64,000 nucleotides of DNA from Gammaproteobacteria bacterium. Its GTDB lineage: Bacteria; Pseudomonadota; Gammaproteobacteria; Pseudomonadales; Pseudohongiellaceae. The position numbers were made by a program, and so were the translations under genes. Shown here piece after piece: positions 18,971 to 29,900 of this stretch. The stretch is taken from the NCBI GenBank assembly GCA_021773355.1, contig JAJFKE010000031.1, forward strand, positions 1 to 64,000. The letters are read 5' to 3'. The stretch's first letter is position 1. Every line of letters starts with the position of its first letter. The notes under the pieces are model-generated. The model had not been told where the DNA came from and made no database searches. It saw only the letters and a program-made list of their open reading frames with translations.

Positions 18971-19687
18971 GATTCATCCGAAATTGTCAGTTAGTTTGCA
19001 TAACAACAGCCATACCTTGTGAATAAAGCTATTATAGTGAAATTCGGGTGTTATTTGCGACATATATCCTACGAAATTCAAACATCGTCCTGGGCATCAT
19101 TTATCATAATTTCTTTCTGATGTACAGATTCGCTAGGCTGCCATACGCTACAGATGTAGGAATTCCACTTACAAAAACGTTAATTCCTTGCCCACGATAA
19201 CACGCTGTTCTGCAAAGATTCATAGGACTCATCTTAATTTGTAACATCTAAAAATTACTCACGCTAGGCTCTTAATGTCAAGATATACCTTAAGGCAACC
19301 GTTGGAGCATTTGTCTTGAATAACAAGCATCAGTGATAGCTTAACCAATGAAAACATCATTAACATATATTTTTGACCAACACTAAAAGATCAATCACGT
19401 GCGATTTGATATCCCAAAACAACGAGGATCTGAAACAAAATTCGATCCGAGTTAAGTCAATCTAGACAATTCTGTTCCAAGTGAATAGATAAACCGTAGT
19501 GAACAATTTCAGGACAAATTCCTGACAAACAAGCATCCTCGATAGGAACCCTTTCAGGTTAGTGCATTACGAGCAATATATTCAAAAATATCTCTACTTA
19601 CTAAATTAGTAGGAGTTTCTCTCTACTTACAAAACTAGGAATTTGAGGCATAGAGTTTACTTCGTCAACGGCCTAGAACTAGAACTG
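18971..19687. other. 717 bp gap between permease and ABC exporter
   Basis: No supported ORF in either strand. Short frames near 19640-19990 on the plus strand are shadows of the ABC exporter gene. The gap divides the minus-strand series into an NRPS/acylase/exporter block and a permease block, so a promoter for the latter is likely here. Confidence 0.4.
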
Positions 19688-21409
19688 TTATATCAAATTA
19701 CTATAATGCGATGCTCTATTTCCTATATTCAAGGGCACTTCATCCTTTGTAAGAATCCTTCCGTTTTCAAGCAAAAAAATCTGGTCCGCAATGTCAAAAT
19801 AACGTTCATCATGTGTGATGACAACAACGGCTTTTCCTTTAGACCGGAGATCAGGAAGAATTTGCAAATAAAACAACTTTCTAAACTGCGGGTCTTGATC
19901 CGCCGCCCACTCATCAAACAAGTACAAATTTTTGTCTTCAATCAAGGATACTATGAGAGCAAGGCGCCGTTTTTGCCCATCAGACAATGAGGATATAGTA
20001 GAGAATTTACCATTAGCATAGCTGACTTTATCTGCTAGTTGCATTTGAATGAGATATTCCCTGACTTTAACATCCAAATCAGCCAAATCGTTAACACCGA
20101 GCAGTCGATTAAAAAGAAAGAAATCTGAAAATACAGCGGAAATTTCTTGACGCAAGGAATAAATGGAATCTTCGTCTGCTTTTTTGTTACCGAAGCAAAT
20201 TTCTCCTGATTCTGGGGTGTAATGCAGAGTAATCAGTTTTCCTAATGTGGACTTGCCCGAGCCATTTCCACCAACGATGAAAGTAATCTCGCCTCGGCGT
20301 ATCGTAAAATCAAGCGGACCTAATACGAAATTGTCACTAGTTTCTTCAGGCTCATTGTCATAAATAAATCTAATCTGAGTGTGCTTAACTGCGGCCCACT
20401 CTTCTATTGGAATAGGCACATGACTTACCTTTTCTTCGATTAGTTGGCGCTTTAATAAATCGAACCTTTTTATAGATACAGATGCGTTGGCAAACTGGAC
20501 AACAAACCCAGTTAAAGTCATAACTGGCCCCTCCAGGAGAAGCAAGATGACAATTATTAGAACAATATCGTCAGGACTAATCGAACTGAAACTTCCAAAA
20601 ATAAAGGCCGCAACCCCAAGAGAGATATAGTAGAGTAGCCGCCCATAACTTCCTATTAAGTTCGCAATAGCAAATCCATTCTTCTGAGTCCTTGTGTAGT
20701 TCTTATTATTGAACAAAAGTGTATTATCAAAGTAGTCTTTGCACTTTTTCGTGTTTAGTTTAATTTCTTTCAATCCATACACTAAGCCACCAACAGACTC
20801 TTGTAGTTCATCTACATATTCTCTAGAAATACTTAGTTGGCGTTGAGAAAATCGTCTCAAGAAAAGGTTTGATACAAACCCAAAAATAACCAAACTGAGA
20901 GTGAATGCGAACACCCCAAAATCAATGTACGCAAGAAAGCTCATAAAACAAAGCATCATTGCGATTTGCATTAGCAGTATAGGCATAGCTTGACCAATGC
21001 CTATAACGTTAGCAATATCTGTGTTAAGAACTGAAATTATTTTTGAGTAGCCGAATTTCTCTACAGTCAAGACTGAAGTATTTTTCAGTAAGTCATAAAT
21101 TTCCGACCTTAAGCCAGCGGCTATATCAATTGCAGCTTGCATCAAAATAATACTCGAAACCAAACGAAGAAGGATTACTAACAGCATGCCGATCACAAAC
21201 ATAAGAGCAAACTTTGGATTTGTGATTTCGAATCCTAACAGCACTGTATTTCCTGTCTGTAAGAGTTCAGATTCATTATCTCTAACTTGGACAGAGCGCA
21301 TCAATAATGGAATAAGTAATGTTGAAATTCCTCCTACCAACACCCCAAGAAACACTGATAGGAACATTTTGTTGGGAGCCAATTTTGAGAATATCCTAAA
21401 TATCTGCAT
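19688..21409 (-). CDS. SyrD/PvdE-type cyclic/lipopeptide ABC exporter
   Basis: A 573-residue half-transporter: six TM segments in about 1-310, then a nucleotide-binding domain with Walker A 'GGNGSGKST', signature 'SSLSDGQKRR' and Walker B 'NLYLFDEWAADQDP', with 'VITHDERYF' as the H-loop. The 'DEWAADQDP' version is typical of the PvdE/SyrD family, which exports peptide siderophores and lipopeptides across the inner membrane. The ATG lies 3 bp after the acylase stop, so exporter and acylase are coupled. The expected cargo is the acylated NRPS product. Confidence 0.93.
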   Translation of the reverse strand: MQIFRIFSKLAPNKMFLSVFLGVLVGGISTLLIPLLMRSVQVRDNESELLQTGNTVLLGFEITNPKFALMFVIGMLLVILLRLVSSIILMQAAIDIAAGLRSEIYDLLKNTSVLTVEKFGYSKIISVLNTDIANVIGIGQAMPILLMQIAMMLCFMSFLAYIDFGVFAFTLSLVIFGFVSNLFLRRFSQRQLSISREYVDELQESVGGLVYGLKEIKLNTKKCKDYFDNTLLFNNKNYTRTQKNGFAIANLIGSYGRLLYYISLGVAAFIFGSFSSISPDDIVLIIVILLLLEGPVMTLTGFVVQFANASVSIKRFDLLKRQLIEEKVSHVPIPIEEWAAVKHTQIRFIYDNEPEETSDNFVLGPLDFTIRRGEITFIVGGNGSGKSTLGKLITLHYTPESGEICFGNKKADEDSIYSLRQEISAVFSDFFLFNRLLGVNDLADLDVKVREYLIQMQLADKVSYANGKFSTISSLSDGQKRRLALIVSLIEDKNLYLFDEWAADQDPQFRKLFYLQILPDLRSKGKAVVVITHDERYFDIADQIFLLENGRILTKDEVPLNIGNRASHYSNLI

Positions 21410-21412
21410 AGG

Positions 21413-23890
21413 CTATGGCTGAGTAATAGGTAGAAGCATGGTCGACGATACAGGAGCTTCACCTTTTATGTTGATAAGATTATTCGAATTTTTATCATGA
21501 AAAACCTCAAGCATGTCACCGTAATTTTCACTCAGAGGATTACCAGATTGACCTGTAGGTTGCAAAAAATAGTGTTTGGTATTATCTTTTTGCATATCGA
21601 CAATCTGTCGAAAGCTTGCTCCAACAGTTTGTGTGTATGTATGATCATCTCCTTCGATTACATTTGCGAAATTAATCGTATTCTGAGATCCAGTACTCGC
21701 AGCTTTTAGATTAAAAACATTGTTTACAAACAAATGGTTACTTCCGCCGAGATGGTTATATGTGACCGTGTGCAAGTCTCCCCAATGCCAGTTATCAATA
21801 TTTCTTCCATACCAATTTTCCAGCAATTGAATAGAGTCAGCGAATGACTCGCTCAAAATGTCACTGCAAGACTCGAGTGCTGTAGTGCTTACATCATCGC
21901 ACCAGTTAGATTCACTGTGACGTAATACATTCAAGATGACACTTAGATCGGAGTTGTCCACAACTGAACGAACATCATCTGGTAGCGCCGAATGTCCCGC
22001 GGCTTCATTTAGTTCGTCGTCGAATAATCTTCTACGTAATTCTTTCATCCAAATAAAGAAGATTGTTGGTTCCCAGCTATCGACACCTACGATTCCGTCC
22101 CAGCTAGTGATATGCTTCATCACGGCATGCTGATCAGCGCCCATCCCTTCCGTTTCTTCTATAACGCCTATAACTTCAATTGCCAATTGATCAAGGACGT
22201 CCATTTGTATTTTCCAATTATCCTCGCTATTCACTAGAACCCCGTTATCCATATTTTTCTTGATTAGTTGTCGAATCCGGCTCGCTCTTGCAGGATTAGA
22301 CCATTCATAGGATATAAAGGCATCTGAGATAAATGTTTCTACCTTATCATTGGCATTGACTATGTATCCGGTTTTCGGATTAAAACTACGAGGCATATTT
22401 TCAAAATTAATATAACCATTCCAATAGTATGCCGAGTCCGACCCATCTACGGGAAAAATACCATCCCCCTTATTGCGTATCGGTACTTTGCCTGCTCCCT
22501 GGTAGCCGATATTCCCACTGTTGTCTGCATACACAACATTTAGGGCTGGTACTACTAATTTACTTAACGCCTGTCGAAAGTCCGACCATGTAGCTGCATA
22601 GTTTAATCGATAAAAGGCTTCTATGCTTGTGTCATCACTATCTAATACAGTTGTACGCAGTGCCAGAGGGGCATCAGCCCTGCCTGAGATATCATTGACA
22701 ATCGGCCCGTTAAGGGTACGCCGGGTAGTGAAAGTTATCGGCTTATAGTCTACGTTTAATATCGTCGGAAAATCTGCTTTGATCTCGATTGTTTCTTCTT
22801 GTAAATCGAAAAAGGACCATTCACCCTGTTGAGAATATTGTTTAAAGTCTGAAGAGTTTACAAATTCCAAATATAGGTCTTGCGTATCCGCTGCCATGTT
22901 GGTTATACCCCAGGCAATGTCCTGGTTTCTACCTACTATCACCATAGGCAGACCGACCAGCGTTGCACCTGAAACGTTTAGATCACTCCCCTTAAGATTT
23001 ACGGCGTACCATGGAGACGGTACTTCCAAACTCAAATGAGGATCATTGGCCAACAACGCGCCCCCACTTTCCGTCCATTCTGGCCCGATCACCCATGCAT
23101 TCGAGCCAAGAGCAATTGCGCCTTCGCCGGTCTTATTATTGCTTGTCACTAAATCGTAAAAATCGCCGAAATTTTCGTCAATGTTTGCAGCCACTAAATG
23201 CACATCAGAAAGGTTCGTGTTCGGGTACCTCGGAAGAAGTGCATTGAACTGGCTATCAGATAATTTTTTTGCTAAAGATAAATTGGTGAGCTCCTGATTG
23301 AAGTTGCCACTGAGGTTTAGAGCAAATAACTTAGCAAGCAAAATTGAGTCTTTTGCCTCCCACTCGCCAGGTGTTATCGAATACAATAGAAATTCCACAG
23401 GTAGAATGTCATTATTTTGCAACCAAGTATTAATTCCATCGGCATAGGCATCCAGGGCAATTTGAACATCCTCGCTGAGAGTCTCCATTGCCTGTTCTGA
23501 TGCGCTATCGAGATCGAGGATGCGGAACCATTTATCTTGACTAAAATATGCTTTGCCCAACACCTCGCTTAGGCGTCCTTCAGCCTGTCGTTTCATATAT
23601 TCGAGCTGCCAAAGTCGATCCTGTGCATGGCTGTAGCCCACTGCAAAAAAAACGTCCTCATCTGTCCCCGCTATCACACTTACTACGCCATAAGTATCGC
23701 GAGTAATTTCAATCGAAGCTGATATTCCTGAAATTCTTAGTTGTCCGCTATATGCCGGCAGACCTGAGCGCAAATATACCCAAATACCCAATAATGCAAG
23801 AAGCAGTGGCAAAACTATAAACACACTAATTCGAGTGCCGAATGGAAATCGAATTAATATATATTGAATCATTGAGCTAATATTTTTCAT
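21413..23890 (-). CDS. penicillin-acylase-family Ntn hydrolase (membrane-anchored, periplasmic)
   Basis: An 825-residue S45 peptidase-type protein. A single TM helix (about 22-42) acts as a signal anchor, so the body is periplasmic. 'ITRDTYGVVSVIAGTDEDVFFAVGYSHAQDRLWQLE' spans the alpha-chain hallmark (two overlapping short motifs). The beta chain would begin at the Ser in 'ALGSNAWVIG' (about residue 265) after self-cleavage. In pyoverdine, PvdQ of this family removes the fatty acid from an exported precursor. Next to an exporter and a FAAL-initiated NRPS, it most likely deacylates or processes the product in the periplasm. Homoserine-lactone acylase activity is an alternative. Confidence 0.9.
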   Translation of the reverse strand: MKNISSMIQYILIRFPFGTRISVFIVLPLLLALLGIWVYLRSGLPAYSGQLRISGISASIEITRDTYGVVSVIAGTDEDVFFAVGYSHAQDRLWQLEYMKRQAEGRLSEVLGKAYFSQDKWFRILDLDSASEQAMETLSEDVQIALDAYADGINTWLQNNDILPVEFLLYSITPGEWEAKDSILLAKLFALNLSGNFNQELTNLSLAKKLSDSQFNALLPRYPNTNLSDVHLVAANIDENFGDFYDLVTSNNKTGEGAIALGSNAWVIGPEWTESGGALLANDPHLSLEVPSPWYAVNLKGSDLNVSGATLVGLPMVIVGRNQDIAWGITNMAADTQDLYLEFVNSSDFKQYSQQGEWSFFDLQEETIEIKADFPTILNVDYKPITFTTRRTLNGPIVNDISGRADAPLALRTTVLDSDDTSIEAFYRLNYAATWSDFRQALSKLVVPALNVVYADNSGNIGYQGAGKVPIRNKGDGIFPVDGSDSAYYWNGYINFENMPRSFNPKTGYIVNANDKVETFISDAFISYEWSNPARASRIRQLIKKNMDNGVLVNSEDNWKIQMDVLDQLAIEVIGVIEETEGMGADQHAVMKHITSWDGIVGVDSWEPTIFFIWMKELRRRLFDDELNEAAGHSALPDDVRSVVDNSDLSVILNVLRHSESNWCDDVSTTALESCSDILSESFADSIQLLENWYGRNIDNWHWGDLHTVTYNHLGGSNHLFVNNVFNLKAASTGSQNTINFANVIEGDDHTYTQTVGASFRQIVDMQKDNTKHYFLQPTGQSGNPLSENYGDMLEVFHDKNSNNLINIKGEAPVSSTMLLPITQP

Positions 23891-23984
23891 TTAAGGCACT
23901 GTTTGTGAATTTGGCTTCTCTTTACACATTCAATCTATCGAATGGCGTGGATTTAGTGTTAAGTCAAAATTACTCTATTCCTTC

Positions 23985-26900
23985 TTAACGGTTTAATGCT
24001 TTGCTAAATAGTTCTGCAATTTTACGAACATTAGGCTGTTGCATCATGGTCTTATGTGTTCCCTCTATTGAATAAACACTGACTGCATCTCCTAGATGCC
24101 TCTTCCAGTCTGCCGCCGTAGACATATATCTTTCAGAATCTTCGTTAGAAAGAAACAAATATGTCGGTATAGTAAGCACTTCCGGCTTATAATTCCTGCC
24201 AAACTTATAAGTTTTCCGTTCTTTGTGAAGACGGTGTCTTATGATCTCCAGAGTAATGTTTGGAGCAAGTAATTCAAGTGTGGTAACTTTTTCATATAAT
24301 TCTTCGAGATCCGTGGCGGCGGTCAACTGAGACATTAGATGTTCATCCGCTTCAGCAGTGAACTCCGAGAATATACTTAGCACAGCACTAACATCGTTCA
24401 TTCGATTTATTTCATGATCTTCACCACTGGGAAAATTGGAGTCAATAACTCCCAAAAATTCGACGCAGTGTCCATTTCGTATCAACTGTGTGGCTATTTC
24501 AAAGGCAACAATGCCTCCCAATGACCAGCCTGCTATACGGTAAGGGCCTTCGGGTTGGACTTGCTGCATTTCCTTAACGTGTTCACCTGCCAAATATTCG
24601 TAAGTATCAGGGCCAAACACACCACTTGTTTGCAATCCATACACAGGTATTCCTGATTCTAAATCTTGAACCATCGCAGCATAACCGAAAACATAGCCAG
24701 TATACTCATGAACAAGAAACAGTGGGGTTAGATTGCTACCCCCCCTTAATTTCACGCAGCCTTTGTTAATTGGTAACAATGCCGAACTTTTTTCTAATTG
24801 GGCAGCCATTGATTTAAGGGTGGAGTATTTGAATAATGGTGTCAACGCAATGTCAAATCCGACTTCTCTTATTTTGTTCATAAGATCTAATAGTAGTATT
24901 GAATGCCCGCCCAACAAGAAAAAGTCATCGTTTAGACCTACTCGCTCAACGGATAGAACTGACTTCCATATTGCTGCCAGTATGTTTTCATATTCGGTTA
25001 CAGCTTCAACATAAATTTCCCTTTTCAAGTCACTTTCTTCCGGTAACGGCAATGCCTTCTTATCAACCTTGCCATTCGGTGTTAGCGGCAATTGCTCCAA
25101 CACCACATAAACACTGGGCACCATATAATCCGGTAAACTCTTCTCCAACTCGCCCTTCAACTCAATCGACAACTCATGCCCTATCGACAACAACTGCGGA
25201 TAGTTTGTCTGATAAAGCCCTGTATACGCATGCTTTGACCGAACTTCAGGCAGTTCCCCACGACTGAAAATTACATCAACACAGTCCAACCGAGCCTGTG
25301 ACCAGGACACTCCAACTCGATAACCGCACTGCTCTGCCTGTTGCAATACCGATTCCAGTTCATCAACCTGTACAATCGCATCCGCTGACAGCCCGCCCGC
25401 CTCCTCTGGCGGATAAACCATTCGCACTCCTTCCCATTCACTCAACCCTGTCGATAGTTCCACATCCTCACTTATCCGGTAATTTGGAATACTCGATACA
25501 GCAAAACACTCCTCTGCTCCCTCTGTTAACCTATCTCTCAGTGACTGGTTTGTCGTGAAGTCACTCCAGGGCAATGAACGAGTACCAATCTCCTCTGCCT
25601 CACCCCCCACCGTGAGCACTACATCGTAGCGATAGCGCAACATCTCGTTGTCACCCACGCCACGCTTGACCATAATGTCAACACGACTGATCTCCGCATA
25701 ATCCTCTGCCAATTGATGAAAATAGCCTGGGCTGATTAATAACTCTGGCTCCTGCTGAATTCGCCGTTGAACACGGCTCGCCAACACACTCACCGAGGTA
25801 CTTTGAGTTAGCTGACTCTTTTCAACTGCCGCCGCGTGGGCCGTCAGTAAATCCAGGTTCCTCACATCACCAATAAATATCTGGCAGCCCGGGGCAACAC
25901 ACCTTAATAGCTGTTCCAATACTTGATTGAAATACAAACGATTCGGAAAGTATTGCACCACCGAATTAATCACTACCGCATCAAACTGCTTGTCGACCAA
26001 GCCTTCTGTACTCAGTGCATCGCCCTGCTGTAACTCGACGTGCGACCAACCACGCGCATCCAGCTCCTGACGAACTCCCGATAAAGCTGCTGAGGAAATA
26101 TCCAGGGCATGCACCGACTCGCAATATCCACCATAGCGATACAATAATAATCCGGTACCACAACCAATCTCCAGCAAATGCTTGGGTGCCATGGCCTCGA
26201 TTCGATCAACCGTCCCTGACAACCACTCTTCCATCTGGCCAATCTCTACCGCTTCGCCTGTGTAACTGCTGTTCCAACCGGTAAAATTGAGATCAGTTTC
26301 TTCAACAACTGGCACACTTGAGTACTGTTCATCAAACACCGTCGTCCAACGTTGCAGATCGGAGCTACTATTTCGACTTGCCATGGCATCGAGGTAGGTT
26401 TTGGAAGGACATACATGGGCGACCAATTGCTTGTCATCGTTATCGAGCGTGCGCACCGTGACTACGGCATTGTTAAGCGACTCCTGCGCAACTAATACTG
26501 ATTCAATCTCTCCTAACTCAATGCGAAATCCTCCAACCTTAACTTGATCGTCAATTCGGCCCAGATATTCAAGATTCCCGTCGGGCAACCAACGCACCAA
26601 GTCCCCAGTTCGGTATAGAAGTTCAGCCAAATTATCGGAAAAAGGATTCGCAACAAATTTTTCCGCCGTTAAATCTTCCTGACCCAAATATCCTTTGGCC
26701 AAACCGATACCTCCCAGATATAGCTCTCCTTGCACACCAATGGGAGCTAACATCCCTGCCTTGGATAATACATATGCTTGTGTATTGCCTAACAATTTGC
26801 CTAAAGATTCCCTCGCAAATTCCGTCGTTATTGGACACAATGTTGCATCTACACATGTCTCACTTGGGCCATAAGCATTAAAAGCAATAACTCCTTGCTT

Positions 26901-29900
26901 TTCGCTCAACTCTACCAATCGATTCCACAGAACATCGCCAAGGGGTTCACCGCCAACTACTATAACTGGAAGATCTTTAGTACTAATATTAAGTACTTGC
27001 TGCAACTGGACCGGTGTACAGTCCCAATAACCAATGTCGTGTCGATCAAAAAATTGGTAAAGCTTATTGGCTTCTCGCCGCACTTCCTCGGGAATAATTA
27101 CTAACGTAGTACCTAAAATTAACTGAGAGATTCCTTGAACAGAGGCGTCAAAACTGAAGGACGCATTCCAGGCCCAACATTTTTTAGTAGAATTTTTATG
27201 TTGAGAGAGCGTGGAAAAAAGATTAAAAGCAAGATTAACAACGCTGTAGTGTCTTATCATGATACCTTTGGGTTGGCCTGTCGATCCTGACGTATAAATG
27301 ACATAGGCCAAGTGTCTTGATTCCAATGACATGTGCTGTTTATTCGGATTTTCCGCTGAACACTTTATCAACATTGAGCTTACGTCTTCATCGTCCAAAC
27401 AAATGTGATCATGTTGCTCAATGATTGGAGTATCAAGTAAATTGGATTGTGTAAGAATTAACTTCGCTCCACTATCTTTTAATATATAGTTCAAGCGGAC
27501 CGCCGGATAATTTGGGTCCATTGGCACGTACACACCGCCAGCCTTCAAAATCCCAAACAAACCGACAATCATCTCCAACGAACGCTCAATATATAGTCCC
27601 ACAAACGTTTCAGGCGTCACTCCATGTGCTATCAAATAATGTGCCAACTGATTGGAACGCTTATTCAGTTCTGCGTAGCTTAAACTAACCCCTTCATACA
27701 CCACAGCTAAATGGTTTGGGTATTGTTCTACTTGTTCTTCAAGCAACTCATGGATGCATTTATCCTTCGGAAAACTAGTTGTCGTGTCGTTCCACTCAAC
27801 CAGTTGCTTGTAGCGTTCCCCCTCATTCAAGAGATCAAGCGAATGGATGCAAGGCTCACCGATTTTTCCGAATGATCTGACAATACTATCTAACAACAGC
27901 CCAAAATTCGTAACCAACCGCTCAATAGTCTCCCCATCATACAAATCTATGTTATATACCCAATTGAACCAAAGCTTGTTTCCATCTTCTTCGCCATGAC
28001 CTTCCAAATCGAATCGAGTTCTTACACCACCCTCCGCATCTTCAAAACTACTTCCCTGTAAACCTGACAAGTTTTGACTTGCCTCTTCCATACTGCGCAA
28101 CTCAAAAGATATTTGGAATAAAGGATTATGATTTGACCGGCGCTCTAAACGCAGTTCCTCTACCAACATTTCAAACGGAATATGCTGATACGTATAGCTA
28201 TTCAGGATTGTCTGTTTGTTTGTCACCAACAGATCACTGAACTTGGGACTTCCTGACAAATCAGACCGTATAACCAAAGTATTGACAAAAAATCCAATTA
28301 GGCCTTCTACTTCTTTGTGTGTTCTTCCCGCAATGGGAGAGCCAACCACTATGTCTTCAGATCCACTATAGCGACAAAGCAATACTGCGAACGCTGTTTC
28401 CAAAAACATAAACAAGGTCACACCGTGTTGCGCGCATATAAGTTTGATTTTATTGAGGACGTTCTCATCAAGTACTTGTAAATAAGCCCCCCCTTCAAAG
28501 CCTTGTTCCGCTGGCCTTGGCCTGTCCAAAGGTAGATTATGAAGCAGTGGGGCACCCGCTAATTGGGTTTTCCAATACTCTCGCTGTTCAGACAGCACCT
28601 TCCCTTGCAACCAGCTTCGCTGCCACATCGCGTAATCTGCATATTGCACAGTTAACGGCAACAACGGGTTTTCACGCTTGTCTCCAAATGCTTCATACAA
28701 CGCACTAAATTCAGATTGCAACACGCCCATCGACCAACCATCACTTGCAATATGATGCATTGTGTATAAAACCACATGATCACTTTGTGACAATTTTATT
28801 AGCTGCACTCGCAACATCAGCTCTGCCGATAAATCGAATGGGCGACTTGCTTCTTCCTCGCTCAGTCGTACTACTTCCAATCGCCGCAAGGGCTCATCCA
28901 AATTTGACAAATCATGCTGAACCAAGGGCAACTCATAATCATTTGCAATTACTTGATACGGGCCCACGGAGTCAACCGAAAATTGCGTCCGCAGTACTTC
29001 ATGTCGATCCAACAGACTGTTTAGGGCTTTCTTAAACGCCTTAACTTTGAGCCTGCCCTGAAGTTGAATTCTTCCGGGCACGTTGTACTGGACACTGCCA
29101 CTGCCTAACTGATCGATTACCCACAATCGCTGTTGTGCATACGATAACGGTAGACGGTCACTGCGATTAGCTTTCAAAATTGAAGGAAGAACTAAATCTG
29201 TACTGTCAGCAGCTGATGCCAATACACCACTAAAGTCCTTTATAGTAGGTGATTCAAACAAGGCACGCACAGGTATCTCTACACCGAAGTTTTCTCGCAC
29301 CAAGCTAATTAGGCGAGTAGCCAAAAGTGAGTGACCACCCAATGAAAAAAAATTGTCAAGAGTTCCCACTTGATCTAGCTTCAATACTTCTTGCCACAGT
29401 ACGCAAAGTTTTTCTTCGATTTCATTGCCCGCCGGAACATATTGATTTTTAAGTAAATCTTGTTCGCTAGGAACAGGAAGGCTCTTCTTGTCAATTTTTC
29501 CAGTAGGAGTTAATGGAAATTCATTCAAAAATATATATGCATTGGGCACCATATAGTCCGGCAATGCTTTTACAAGTTGAGTTTTGTAGCCTGTAACAAG
29601 CCGAGCTTTCTGATGTTCTAGGATTTCGTCGTTTTCCTGAAGTAACTCCGAGAGAATATAAGCTACAAGCGAATTGTCTTGCCCAGCAATCTCACGAAAC
29701 AGTACAACAGAATCCTGTACCCCATCTAGGTTTCGCAGCTGAGATTCGATTTCTCCCAGTTCAATGCGAAATCCTCTTACCTTTACCTGGTCATCCAATC
29801 GGCCCAAAAATGCCAAGTTTCCTTCAGGTAACCAACGTACTAAGTCGCCAGTTTTGTACAACTTTTCAGTTTCCTCATTACAAAAAGGGTTCGACACAAA

